Below, in pieces: positions 1 to 8,988 of a stretch of 64,000 nucleotides of DNA. The position numbers were made by a program, and so were the translations under genes. The notes under the pieces are model-generated. The model was not told the origin of the DNA and ran no database searches. It worked only from the letters and a program-made list of their open reading frames with translations. The DNA lies in contig CM056726.1 of NCBI GenBank assembly GCA_029844215.1, forward strand, positions 76,437,548 to 76,501,547, written 5' to 3'. This stretch comes from Przewalskia tangutica (Eukaryota; Streptophyta; Magnoliopsida; Solanales; Solanaceae). Numbering within the stretch: position 1 is the first letter of the stretch; each line of letters starts with the position of its first letter.

Positions 1-100
1 GGGAAGGGATGGCTTTTGGGACGAATCACAAGCAAGAGGGAGAGGGAGGGTTTTCAAGACTTGGAAGTTTTGGAATGGATGAAGTCTTCACACTTAGGGG

Positions 101-111
101 GGTATTTATAG
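101..111 (-). promoter_or_regulatory. TATA box of TE-1 LTR
   Basis: Reverse complement reads CTATAAATACC, about 425 bp inside the LTR, the same setting as in the other LTRs. Confidence 0.65.
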
Positions 112-298
112 CAAAACCAAAGGCCAACCAAAGGCCAAGATCCTTCCAAGTGTATAGCAAGTGTAAGGACAAGATTAAGCCAAGTGCACCCTAAACCCTA
201 CTCCACAAAACACTCCACAAAACAAGCCACAAAGCAAGGCACAAATCAAGGGGCCAATCGGCGAGGCCAACCAACCTTGGCCTCCAAACCGTCCAATG

Positions 299-318
299 AG
301 GGTGACAAGTGTCACCCT
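299..318 (-). promoter_or_regulatory. Promoter palindrome, TE-1 LTR
   Basis: AGGGTGACAAGTGTCACCCT is a near-perfect inverted repeat about 190 bp upstream of the TATA box. The same palindrome with a variable centre recurs in nearly every LTR here. Function is not known; a site for a dimeric transcription factor is the simplest guess. Confidence 0.55.
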
Positions 319-534
319 CCCGTTGGTCCAAAAATGTTACGTCTCTCGGAAAAATCCGCAAAAATTAAAAATGACATAGCCGGAAATTCCCCTACGAAAG
401 CTGTGAAAACGTTTCGTCGAAAAACGACTCTAACCGGGTGTTGTGCACAAAAAGAATTCGGCCAAGCCTAAAGAAGTTCGAAAATTTCTACGTACGTCCC
501 CCACGTACATACTCTGGAAATACGGGGTATAACA

Positions 535-1214
535 GATAAGTCCATGGGTAGTGTGAGATGGAAGTGGTAGCTTTCATGACGTGATTTAGTAAGATTGTTC
601 CGTATCGGGGAACAAGGGTTTGGCGCGATTGTGGGTCGGGTTGAGGACCGTTCGCGGGTCGACCCGCAGCCCGGTTTGGGGTGGGGTCAGTTCGAGGTGG
701 TCCCGCCAGGTGGTAGGGTCATGAGGGTGCTAAGCCCAGGGTTAGGTAACCATCGTAAGAGTTCGTAGATGTGTTCGACCAGAATCGGATCGTGAAGGCC
801 GGGAATGGCCTTAGAGGAAATTGGAGCTAGTGAGATGACCAAGTTTGGAGGTAGTGACTCCAAAGTTTTGGAAAAACTGAAGCGATGATTGGATTATGGT
901 ACGTGTACTAGAAAGAGTTCAAGTGTACGAGAAGGGTACGACGAGTAAGGAAGGAAGCGAACATGTGTTATGAGAACGGAAGTGGTCATTTCTTTTGTGA
1001 AGTGAAGATGCGAGGGGAGCATTCTTTAAACCATGGGTGGAGGCTTGTTGTGATGTTAGAGGTAGTTCCTCATTGGCTTGGGTTTAAGTATTTGTGCGTT
1101 TGTTATTTTTTTTGGCCATGTGTGGCATTGGCAACTTGGTTAAGTTAGAGGAACGTTTTCGTTATCTGTCTTGAGAAGGAACATTCGGGACGAATGTTTC
1201 TAATGAGGAGAGAA
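535..1214 (+). other. TE-2 3' spacer (pol-replacing region)
   Basis: Non-coding; short open frames here are not conserved in the other copies. It is homologous to the reverse of 19179-19980, 36456-37226 and 61827-62621. The last ~130 bp resemble the non-coding end of pol-bearing elements (GGCCATGTGTGGCATT at 1116-1131, compare TE-3 near 5518). A segment at 972-1106, bounded by TGTTAT repeats, is absent from TE-9. It ends with the terminal hairpin and purine tract. Confidence 0.75.
1180..1214 (+). promoter_or_regulatory. TE-2 terminal hairpin and polypurine tract
   Basis: AACATTCGGGACGAATGTT (1180-1198) is a perfect 8-bp inverted repeat with a 3-base loop. The purine-rich tract GAGGAGAGAA follows directly before the LTR start at 1215. 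By position this tract primes plus-strand DNA synthesis. Confidence 0.8.
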
Positions 1215-1429
1215 TGTTATACCCCGTATTTCCAGAGTATGTACGTAAGGGCATACGTATAAAAGTTTAAGCCTTAAATAGGCAAAGGATCGAAAATTGG
1301 TACACAACCCCCAAAACGAACTGTTTTCCGACGAAACGTTCTCCAAAACTTGCATAGGGAAAATTACGGCTATGTCATTTATAATTTTTGCGGATTTTTC
1401 CGAGAGATGAAACATTTTGGACCAACGAG

Positions 1430-1449
1430 AGGGTGACACTTGTCACCCT
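1430..1449 (+). promoter_or_regulatory. Promoter palindrome, TE-2 LTR
   Basis: AGGGTGACACTTGTCACCCT has 9-bp arms around CT and lies about 170 bp upstream of the TATA box. Confidence 0.6.
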
Positions 1450-1620
1450 CAAGTGGACGGCAAAGGGGGCGGTTTGCCTTGGACGATTGGCATGGATTTG
1501 GGGCCTAAAACTTGGGTCAATGTTTGTTGAGTGATTTGGGGAGTAGGCTAGGGTGCACTTGTGCAAATCTCCACCTTACACTTGCCTACCACTTGGCTTC
1601 ATCTTGGCCATTGGTTGGCC

Positions 1621-1628
1621 TATAAATA
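1621..1628 (+). promoter_or_regulatory. TATA box of TE-2 LTR
   Basis: TATAAATA followed by a run of C. The downstream CTTCATCCAC-like block, about 30-40 bp away, is shared by most families and probably contains the transcription start. Confidence 0.7.
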
Positions 1629-3505
1629 CCCCCTTAGTTGAAGAGTTATTTCATCCACACTTGAGCAATTTCCAAGTCTCAAATACTCCCTCCCTTTGAG
1701 TGTAGTTCTCGTCCAAAGCCACCCCCTCCCCCTTGAAAAGGCCCTTGGCCGAAACCCCTCTCCCTTTGTAGTGTTCTAGCCGAGAACACACCCCCCCCCC
1801 CCTCTTGAGTTGTTCTCGTGAAATACCCCTCCCCCCCTTGATAGAGAAATACTTCTCCAAGTATTATTGTAATGCCAAAATACTCTAGCCCAAAACCTTT
1901 GTAGTATTTCCAAGTACCCTCTATACGAAAAGCCCGGAAAATACTACTATACTTTCCTTTAGCCACTAAACGAAACCCTATGGAAAAATCTTCATAGTTA
2001 GTTGAAGTATTAAGTAGAAGTTGTGTAGAACTTCTAAGGGTTTCTCGGAGCGAATTGGAGCGTGCAGAATAGGAGCTAAACCTTGCTCAGGATCGACATT
2101 TTAACTTGGATAATTTTGGGCTTATCGAGGTAAATAATCTTGTCCCCCTATTGTAATTGGAAATTACATGTTGTAGTAATATATAGTTGAGTATACTATA
2201 TATAGAATGTTTAAAGATAAAAATTGAACTGTAATTACATAGAAGGATATTAAAGAGGAGAATAGAATTTGTATTCTGATGAACTTGTGTATTCTTGTGA
2301 AGAAAAATTGTACACGTCAGGTTAGGCGTATAAACCCCCACTGGTTGGCTTGGTAGCGGCCTCGATAGAGGAGGAGATTTCTGCGGTTGCGGGAGAGAGT
2401 CTTTGCAATTTTACGTAGAATATGGAACCGTGTGTTTAGGCGTTAATATACGTTAGTGGCCTAAATAGGTGGAAGTAAAACGAGTAGCTTATTATAATTG
2501 AAGTGTGTAAAAGGCTAGCGAGTTACTGATCGTGGGCGTATTGCTAATTGTCGATAATCGTCGCGAGGTATGTGAACCTCTTCCTATCCTTTCTAGCATG
2601 ATGTTTTGTAAACTATGTAGTACGGTAGACGTACATGTGCTAAATGAGTTTGGTTGGTTCAAAACATAGGGTGTTATAATAGCTTTATGGGAAGTTAGTT
2701 ATAACGACTCTATGTAGGTAAAAGAATGGTTTATTGATTGTAGAAGTTAAGAGACTTGATCTTGAAAGATAAGAGACTTGACTTAGTTTGACTTGTTATG
2801 AATTTTGTTAAAATGTTGTGAAAACCTCATTCGCGAGTAATGAGTAGTTGGTTTTAAAAGGATAATGTTTTACTGATTTCGGAAATGAGAATAAGTGTCG
2901 AACAAACCACTGCAGCGTTAATAAAGGAAAATGTATTGACAAATAACTAATTGTTATTAAAACCAGTAGAAACCTCCATCTACATAGAAGCTAAGATAAG
3001 ACAAGATTGTATTACATTTCCTAGATCATGGCTGCTGTAACAAGATTGTTATAAACAAGAATAAACGGCTCACACATAAGACATATGTTACTCAATTGTT
3101 TTAAAAGAGATTAAGACTATGAGTTATGAAACCTTTCTAAAAACTTTCTAAAATAAGAGACTTGAGCATTTGAAATTAGGCAAACTTGAACGTTTGGAAA
3201 ATAATGTTGTTACTTGATTTTTTTTTTTTTTAAAAAAAGAAAGTGTTCTGGTTTACTTAAAAATGTGAGTCACTCTGTTTTTAATACTATGGGTATCGGG
3301 TGACCTTTATAAAAGAATTGGATCTTTTTAAAGAATTTAACATACGTAATACTTTGGGGGTTAGAACCTGGCATTCGGCATAAAATGGAAGTACTTCAAG
3401 TTGTGTGTAACTTGCCTATGTTTGCGTGTGATAGTCTTGTTGTGCAAGTACTGTATTTCTATACCACCGCATCTCTCGATGGAGGGCCGGCTGATCTGTA
3501 TGTAT

Positions 3506-3792
3506 GATTCTTTATCGAGTCCCATGGGATGGGCCGAGACATGTATTCCACCTGATTCTTTATCGAGTCCCATGGGATGGGCCGAGACACGTATTCCACC
3601 CGATTCTTTATCGAGTCCCATGGGATGGGCCGAGACACGTATTCCACCTGATTCTTTATCGAGTCCCATGGGATGGGCCGAGACACGTATTCCACCTGAT
3701 TCTTTATCGAGTCCCATGGGATGGGCCGAGACACGTATTCCACACAGTTCTTTATCGAGTCCCGTGGGATGGCGAGACACGTATTCCACACG
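3506..3792 (+). repeat. 48-bp tandem repeat, six copies, in TE-2 LTR
   Basis: Six head-to-tail units beginning GATTCTTTATCGAGTCCC. The first five are nearly identical; the last is 45 bp with small changes. Because 48 is a multiple of three, several frames on both strands stay open as repetitive reading frames, which are not genes. The array occupies the place where other LTRs here carry unrelated tandem repeats. Confidence 0.95.
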
Positions 3793-4398
3793 ATTTATAC
3801 ATAGGCGCCGCGGTGAGGAAGGAGTTCCACGGGCATGAGGATGACTTTGAGGCGTGAGTCCACGTCTTGACATATTCGCTTTTATATTTGTGAATCGTAG
3901 TTTTGTTATCATACATGTCACTGTTTTTAGATAGATCTTATGATTTCATTCTGATATTTTCATTTCACATACTTGGTACTGTTATCGACCTCGCCCGGGT
4001 GCGTTCATGCTGCGGTAGAGGTACATCGGTTGTGGATCCTCGCCATAGGATCACGATTCAGCGTGTTAGGAAGCCGTTTCTTCGAGGCTTATCTTTTAGT
4101 ATGTTACCACGAGTGCAGCAGGTTCTTGTACATTCGTGGTATGGTGGGCCTGTCCGTCATAGTTGTTGTCACTTCTTAGAAGTGCATGTAATCTTGTTGT
4201 GGGCAGAGTTTGTAAAAAGGATAACTGTTCGGGTTTTTATGTATATATACAGAAGGCAATTGTTTTGGTTGGCCTATTTATTTATCATGTCTCTTGATTC
4301 ATGTTTATGTTTTATTTCCGCTGATTTTCTCTGATGTTGTATCACTAGGGTGCCCGGGGTAAGGCACCAGTCACGGGCCCGGGTTCGGGTCGTGACAG

Positions 4399-5502
4399 AA
4401 GTGGGAGGTGATCAACATGGACTTTATCACAGGATTACCTCACACTCAGAGAAAGCATGATTCTATCTGGGTTATCGTCGACAGGCTGACGAAATTCGCC
4501 CACTTTCTTCTCGTCAGGATGACTTTTTCGGTTGAGGATTATGCTAGACTTTACATCCGAGAGATCGTGAGACTGCATGGGGTCCCTATTTCTATCATAT
4601 CAGACAGAGGAGCCCAGTTTACGGCTAACTTCTGGAGGTCTTTCCAGAGGGGATTAGGGACGCAGGTGAGCCTCGATCGCATTCCATCCTCGCATGAGCA
4701 GACAGCAGAGCGTACTATCCAGACTCTTGAGGATATGTTGCGAGCCTGTGTTATGGATTTCAGGGGTAGCTGGGAGGATCATTTGCCGCTAGTGGAGTTT
4801 GCGTATAATAACAGCTACCACTCCAGTATCCAGATGACGCCTTATGAGGCCTTATATGAGAAGAAGTGCAGGTCGCCGATAGGCTGGTTCGATGTGGGCG
4901 AGGTGCAGTTAGTCGGGCCAGACTTGATACAGCAGGCAGTGGATAAGGTGAAGCTTATCCAGGAGCGGTTATTGACAGCTCAGAGTCGACAGAAGTCATA
5001 TGCAGATCATCGTCGTCGGCATCTGGAGTTTGAGGTTGATGATTGGGTTTTCCTGAAGGTGTCACCCATGAAGGGTGTGATGAGATTCGGGAAGAAAGGG
5101 AAACTCAGCCCAAGGTACATTGGGCCTTATCAGATTGTCCGCAGGGTAGGCAAGGTTGCCTATGAGTTGGATCTGCCGTCCGATCTGGAGGCAGTGCATC
5201 CGGTTTTCCATGTTTCTATGCTGAGGAGATGTATCGAAGATCCATCTAGAGTGCACCCGATTGACGATGTCCAGGTGACCGAGGGGTTATCGTATGAGGA
5301 GATTCCCATAGCGATACTCGATCATCAGGTTAGGCGACTACGGACAAAGGATGTGGCTTCCGTCAAGGTCTTATGGCGGAACGAGCACAGAGAGGAGATT
5401 GCGTGGGACGCAGAGGAGGACATGAGGCAGAAGTATCCTCACTTATTCCCCACACCTCCAGGTAACTCACTTTCCTACTTGATTTTAATTTTCATATGTA
5501 CT
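4399..5502 (+). CDS. pol: Integrase with C-terminal chromodomain, 5'-truncated (TE-3)
   Basis: End of the Pol polyprotein: integrates retrotransposon cDNA, with a chromodomain expected to tether it to methylated histone H3 in heterochromatin. The frame is open from the junction with TE-2. Counting from the GTG codon at 4408 (365 codons): catalytic Asp in NMDFITGLP (residue 5), second Asp in ISDRG (66), Glu in AERTIQ (101), about the usual D-35-E spacing. The usual HPQTDGQ box before the Glu is altered to SSHEQT. The GPY motif (RYIGPY) lies at 236-241 and the chromodomain at about 297-347, ending YPHLFP. The HHCC zinc finger and everything upstream are cut off by TE-2, so no start codon of its own exists. 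It is the best-preserved integrase in the window but cannot be expressed as a normal Gag-Pol. Confidence 0.9.
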
Positions 5503-5592
5503 TAAGTGTTGTATTGTGGCCATGTGTGGCATTTGCAAACTGTTTAAGTTGTGAGGAGCTAGGACGTTTCTGATTTAATTGAATCTAGAAGG

Positions 5593-5627
5593 AACATTCG
5601 GGACGAATGTTTCTAAGGAGGGGAGAA
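5593..5627 (+). promoter_or_regulatory. TE-3 terminal hairpin and polypurine tract
   Basis: AACATTCGGGACGAATGTT at 5593-5611, then TTCT and the purine tract AAGGAGGGGAGAA at 5615-5627, directly before the LTR. Confidence 0.85.
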
Positions 5628-5819
5628 TGTTATACCCCGTAGTTCTAGAGTATGTAGGTGAGGACGTACGTACAAATGTTTAAGCCCTAATTAGGTTAAA
5701 GATGAAATTGTGAACTTTCAACGGAAAAGATTCCGAACCTTGTGAAGGAAATTTTACGTTTTTAATATTTTAACCGATTTCGGATTTTTCCGAGAGATGA
5801 AATATTTTGGACCGATAGG

Positions 5820-5839
5820 AGGGCGACATGTGTCACCCT
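5820..5839 (+). promoter_or_regulatory. Promoter palindrome, TE-3 LTR
   Basis: AGGGCGACATGTGTCACCCT; arms are conserved with one change, and the centre differs from TE-2. Confidence 0.5.
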
Positions 5840-6147
5840 TAGGTGGCACATGTTGGACGAAAATAGTGGGCAAGTGGCCAAGTCAAATAGTCAAGTCTTG
5901 CAAGATATTTCTTTGGGATAGTGGGAGTAGGTTTGGACGTTTTTTGTGGGGCAAGTGGAGGCCTTGTTGGACGTTTTTCTTGAGCAAGTGGATGGCCACA
6001 TGTCTCTTTGTTGTGGGGGACATATGTCCCAAAGTTGTGGTGGATATATGTCCCAATGTTGTGGTGGACACTTGGTGGAAGACTCCACTCACACAAGCAA
6101 CCCAATCTTCACCCTCCATTTACTTTAATATTGTCCATTGAGGGTTC

Positions 6148-6155
6148 TATAAATA
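6148..6155 (+). promoter_or_regulatory. TATA box of TE-3 LTR
   Basis: TATAAATA, about 520 bp into the LTR, followed by the shared CTTCATCCA block. Confidence 0.65.
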
Positions 6156-7344
6156 CACCCCTTAAGTGCAAGACTTCTTCATCCATTAAACAATTTCCAA
6201 GTCTCAAAATCCCTCCCCCCTTTGTAGAGTTCTCGTCTAAAGTCTTCCCCCCCCCTTCCTAGTTGTCTCGTCCGAAATCACCCCCCCTTGGTATAAAATT
6301 GTCTTCTAGTATTGTTACTATTCCAAAATACCTTAGCCCAAATTCCTTATAGTATTCCCAAGTTACCTCTATACTAAAAGCCCGGAAATACTACTTTATA
6401 TCCTTTAGTCACAAAACGAAACCCTAGGAAAATCTTCATAGTTGGTTGAAGTATTAAGTAGAAGTTGGTTAGAAACTTCTAAGGGTTTCTTGGAGCTATC
6501 GGAGCGTGCAAATTAGGAGCTAAACGTTGTTCAGGATCGACATTTAATCTTGGATAATTTTGGGCTTATCGAGGTAATAATCTTTGCCCTTCTATTGTAA
6601 TTGGAGATTACATATGGTAGTAGTTTAGAATTGAGTATAAGATTAATAGAAGGATGGTATAAAAGAAGAGAATTGAACTGTACTTACATCATTGGGTGTA
6701 TTCTGATGAACTTGTGTAGTTTGGCGGGTAGGGAAATGCTGCCCAATTTTCCGTAGAATAGAGAACCCTCTACTTAGAATATTCTACAGAGTAGTCTAGA
6801 CGTTGATAGACGTATTTGACTATTATAGGTTGATACTCTGCGCGCGACATATTCGACTTGGCAGGTGGATTTCGCCGAGGAGGTATGTGATTCTTCCTAT
6901 CCTCTTGAGCATGATATTTTTGATATATATATAGTACGGTAGACGTACGTGTGTTAACTAAAATTGGTTTTACTCTGATGTCTTTTGACTTGAGTTTTAA
7001 ATAATAAGAATCTTGAAGTATTTCAAAAGAGTTATGAATCATTTTTGAAAGAAAAGTAATACTTGGTTTTTCAACAAGCTTAAGTGTTATACTAGCTTTA
7101 TGGGAAGTTAGGTATAACGACTTAAGAAAGATAAGAGGAAACAATTTACTTATTTATAAATGATTTCTGAAGGTGTGGTAAGTTGGTTTGATAAGTAGAC
7201 ATATTATGATGCTACGTGTGTTAGTGTCTTGTAAACGTTTGTGTAAAGGGGGTTCCCTTGTTGTGCTTATGTTGTTTAACGATAAGCAGTTGTGCTTATA
7301 TTATATCACTTACCCCCCTGACTTGTTATGCCGAGGGTTAGCCG

Positions 7345-7575
7345 CACCCGATGCGAGGAATACCTCATGCGGGTCTGTGTGACCTATGCGGAGCTGCGGG
7401 AGTTTCAGGATGATCACTCCGGGTGTGTTACCCGATGCGAGGAATGCCTCATGCGGTCTGTGTGACTATGCGGACTGCGGGAGTCGAGTTGATCTTGAGG
7501 TTAGCTACCCCCGATGCGAGGAATACCTCATGCGGACCTAGGTGGTCTATGCGGACTGCGGGAGTCCAGGAATAG
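7345..7575 (+). repeat. ~80-bp tandem repeat, three copies, in TE-3 LTR
   Basis: Units start ATGCGAGGAAT at about 7351, 7435 and 7514. Each contains GAGGAATACCTC (an inverted repeat GAGG/CCTC), ATGCGG words and GCGGGAGT. Related units occur in the LTRs of TE-4, TE-5, TE-6 and TE-8. Confidence 0.8.
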
Positions 7576-7942
7576 GCTCGCATAATGATACTATAGGCGA
7601 TTGGCCTTGCTTCGATCATTAGCGGCCTAGAAAAGACCAGTTACATTATATCTATTTTGCTCTTGTCTATGCTGTGGCACTATGTGCGGTTGAATTGGTT
7701 GTATTTGTAAGTGGTTTTAAAATGCTTTGATTTCATTTCAGTACTTTACAGTTTCACATACTTGGTACCTGTTGTACTGACCTCCTTCGGGGGGCTGCGT
7801 TCATGCCGCAGGTAGAGGTACTCCTGTTGTTGGTCCCCGCTCCTAGGATCACCGTTTCTGCTTTTGGGAAAGCCCCGTTTCTCCGGAGGCTTGTCTTTTG
7901 GGTATGATCTCCCTGCCATTGTAGCTTTATGTACATTCAGGG

Positions 7943-7967
7943 TATGGCGGGGCCCTGTCCCGCCATA
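7943..7967 (+). other. Conserved LTR hairpin (TE-3)
   Basis: TATGGCGGG and CCCGCCATA form a perfect 9-bp stem around GCCCTGT. The same hairpin occurs at 48804-48828 and 56134-56158, in shorter form at 13598-13617, and in reverse orientation near 58516-58540. It would lie in the transcribed R/U5 part, so an RNA role is possible. Confidence 0.7.
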
Positions 7968-8273
7968 GTTGTTTACATTCCTAGAGGTCTGTAGTCCTGT
8001 TGTAAAGTTGGGATGTAACTGTTCACTCTTGATGTATATATACATGCCGAAAGGCAATTGTTATACCCCGTATTTTCCTGAGTATGTACGTGAGGGCGTA
8101 CGTATAAAAGTTTAAGCCTTAAGTAGGCAAGGGTCGAAATTTTGTTCACAACCCACGAAAAGAATCGTTTTCCGACGAAACGTTTTCCAAAACTTGCGAA
8201 GGGAAAATTACGGCTATGTCATTTATTATTTTTGCGGATTTTTCCGAGAGATGAAATATTTTGGACCAACGAG

Positions 8274-8293
8274 AGGGCGACACTTGTCACCCT
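8274..8293 (+). promoter_or_regulatory. Promoter palindrome, TE-4 LTR
   Basis: AGGGCGACACTTGTCACCCT, about 185 bp upstream of the TATA box. Confidence 0.5.
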
Positions 8294-8476
8294 CAAGTGG
8301 ACGATTTTGTGGGCGTTTTCTTGCACGTTTTTGGCCTTGTTTTTGGTCAAGGGTTAGGTAGGATATTTTGTAGATATTTTGTGTAGTTGATGAACAAGTG
8401 GGACCCACAAACACTTGTCCAAATCTTGACCCTACACTTGCCCACCACTTGTCTTAATCTTGGCCATTGATTGGCC

Positions 8477-8484
8477 TATAAATA
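8477..8484 (+). promoter_or_regulatory. TATA box of TE-4 5' LTR
   Basis: TATAAATA followed by CCCCCC and, about 25 bp on, the CTTCTTCATCCAC block. Confidence 0.7.
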
Positions 8485-8977
8485 CCCCCCCTTTGTTGAA
8501 GACTTCTTCATCCACAAAAATTTCCTAAGTCTTGAAAACCCTTTCGCCCCCCTGGTGTCGAGGCGCTCGTCCAAAGAGCCCCCCTCCCCCTTGAGAGGCC
8601 TTTTGGCCGAGAGGTACCCCCCCTTCCTAGTAGTGCTAGCCGAGGGTACCCCCCCTACCTTGAAGCTCTCGTAAAATACCCCCCCCCCCCTTTGGTAGAA
8701 AAGTATTCTCCAAGTATTGTTACTATTCCAAAATACCTTGGCCCAAATACCTTGTAGTATTCCAAGGTTACCCCTATACTAAAAGCCCAGAAATACTATT
8801 ATACTTCCCTTCAGTCACAAAAACGAAACCCTAAGGAAAATCTTCATAGTCGGTTGAAGTATTAAGAAGAAGTTGCGTAGAAATTCTAAGGGTTGTTTGG
8901 AGCGGGTTGGAGCGCCCAGAGTAGGAGCTAAACGTTGCTCAGGATCGACATTAAAACTTGGATAATTTTGGGCTTAC

Positions 8978-8988
8978 CGAGGTAAATA
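8978..8988 (+). other. Candidate 5' splice site in TE-4 leader
   Basis: CCGAG|GTAAAT fits the plant donor consensus. It follows TTTTGGGCTTA, conserved in most LTRs here. A second candidate, GAGGTATGTG, lies near 9367-9376. Inferred only from conservation and consensus. Confidence 0.4.

Larger units (their letters stand above)
1..534 (-). mobile_element. TE-1: outer end of a minus-strand Tekay-type LTR (partial)
   Basis: This is the first ~530 bp of an LTR in reverse orientation; the rest lies left of the window. It ends at 534 with the reverse complement of TGTTATACCCCGTATTTCC, the LTR start used by several elements here. It carries the reverse TATA box at 101-111, the promoter palindrome at 299-318 and the G-rich strand of the C-rich tract. 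No polypurine tract follows 534, so this is the outer boundary of a 5' LTR (or a solo LTR), not a 3' LTR. It interrupts the TE-2 3' region; GATAA at 535-539 is the expected target duplication, whose partner is outside. It most resembles TE-7 and TE-10, so it is probably a gag-only element. Confidence 0.85.
535..4397 (+). mobile_element. TE-2: 3' part of a gag-only Tekay derivative
   Basis: It consists of a 3' non-coding spacer (535-1214) and a complete 3' LTR (1215-4397, 3183 bp). The spacer matches, in reverse, the region that replaces pol in TE-7, TE-9 and TE-10, so this is very likely the 3' end of the same gag-only family. Its gag and 5' LTR are left of the window or lost behind TE-1. The right LTR end, CGTGACA, abuts integrase sequence of TE-3; GAAGT at 4398-4402 is the expected target duplication. 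Confidence 0.85.
1215..4397 (+). repeat. TE-2 3' LTR (3183 bp)
   Basis: Starts TGTTATACCCCG and ends GGGTCGTGACA, giving TG...CA ends. In order it holds: palindrome 1430-1449; TATA 1621-1628; a C-rich tract about 1685-1850; donor-like GAG|GTAAAT at 2127-2135; a second donor-like AGGTATGT near 2566; an AT-rich body; a 48-bp tandem repeat 3506-3792; and the hairpin GGTGCC...GGCACC at 4349-4368. No protein gene is present. Confidence 0.9.
4398..8058 (+). mobile_element. TE-3: 3' half of a Tekay chromovirus
   Basis: Contains the integrase C-terminal part with chromodomain (4399-5502), a short spacer, and most of the 3' LTR (5628-8058). TE-2 cut off its left side inside the integrase gene; TE-4 cuts the LTR at 8058, near its 3' end. 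GCAAT (8054-8058) is the expected target duplication of TE-4. This is the oldest layer visible. Confidence 0.88.
5628..8058 (+). repeat. TE-3 3' LTR, right end cut by TE-4
   Basis: Begins TGTTATACCCCGTAG; 2431 bp are present. Holds the palindrome (5820-5839), TATA box (6148-6155), C-rich tract (about 6205-6290), donor-like sites GAG|GTAATA near 6571 and AGGTATGT near 6882, a tandem repeat (7345-7575), a strong hairpin (7943-7967), and a GCCGAAAGGC mini-hairpin at the cut. Nothing protein-coding seen. Confidence 0.88.

Noticed and set aside
535..1214. Possible host-gene remnant between TE-1 and TE-2 LTR
   Set aside because: It aligns with the 3' spacers of three other gag-only elements and ends in the same hairpin and purine tract.
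1651..1966. Gly/Arg-rich minus-strand open frames across the C-rich tract
   Set aside because: They arise from G runs on the opposite strand; the reading is not kept in other LTRs.
2900..3000. AATAAA-like words in the AT-rich LTR body as poly(A) signals
   Set aside because: The LTR body is AT-rich and such words are frequent; no support for one position over another, so R and U5 limits were not assigned.
3361..3921. Long open frames with repeated GWAE or MGLDKES peptides on both strands
   Set aside because: They are the 48-bp LTR repeat read in different frames; no start context, no homology, and the array differs in sibling LTRs.
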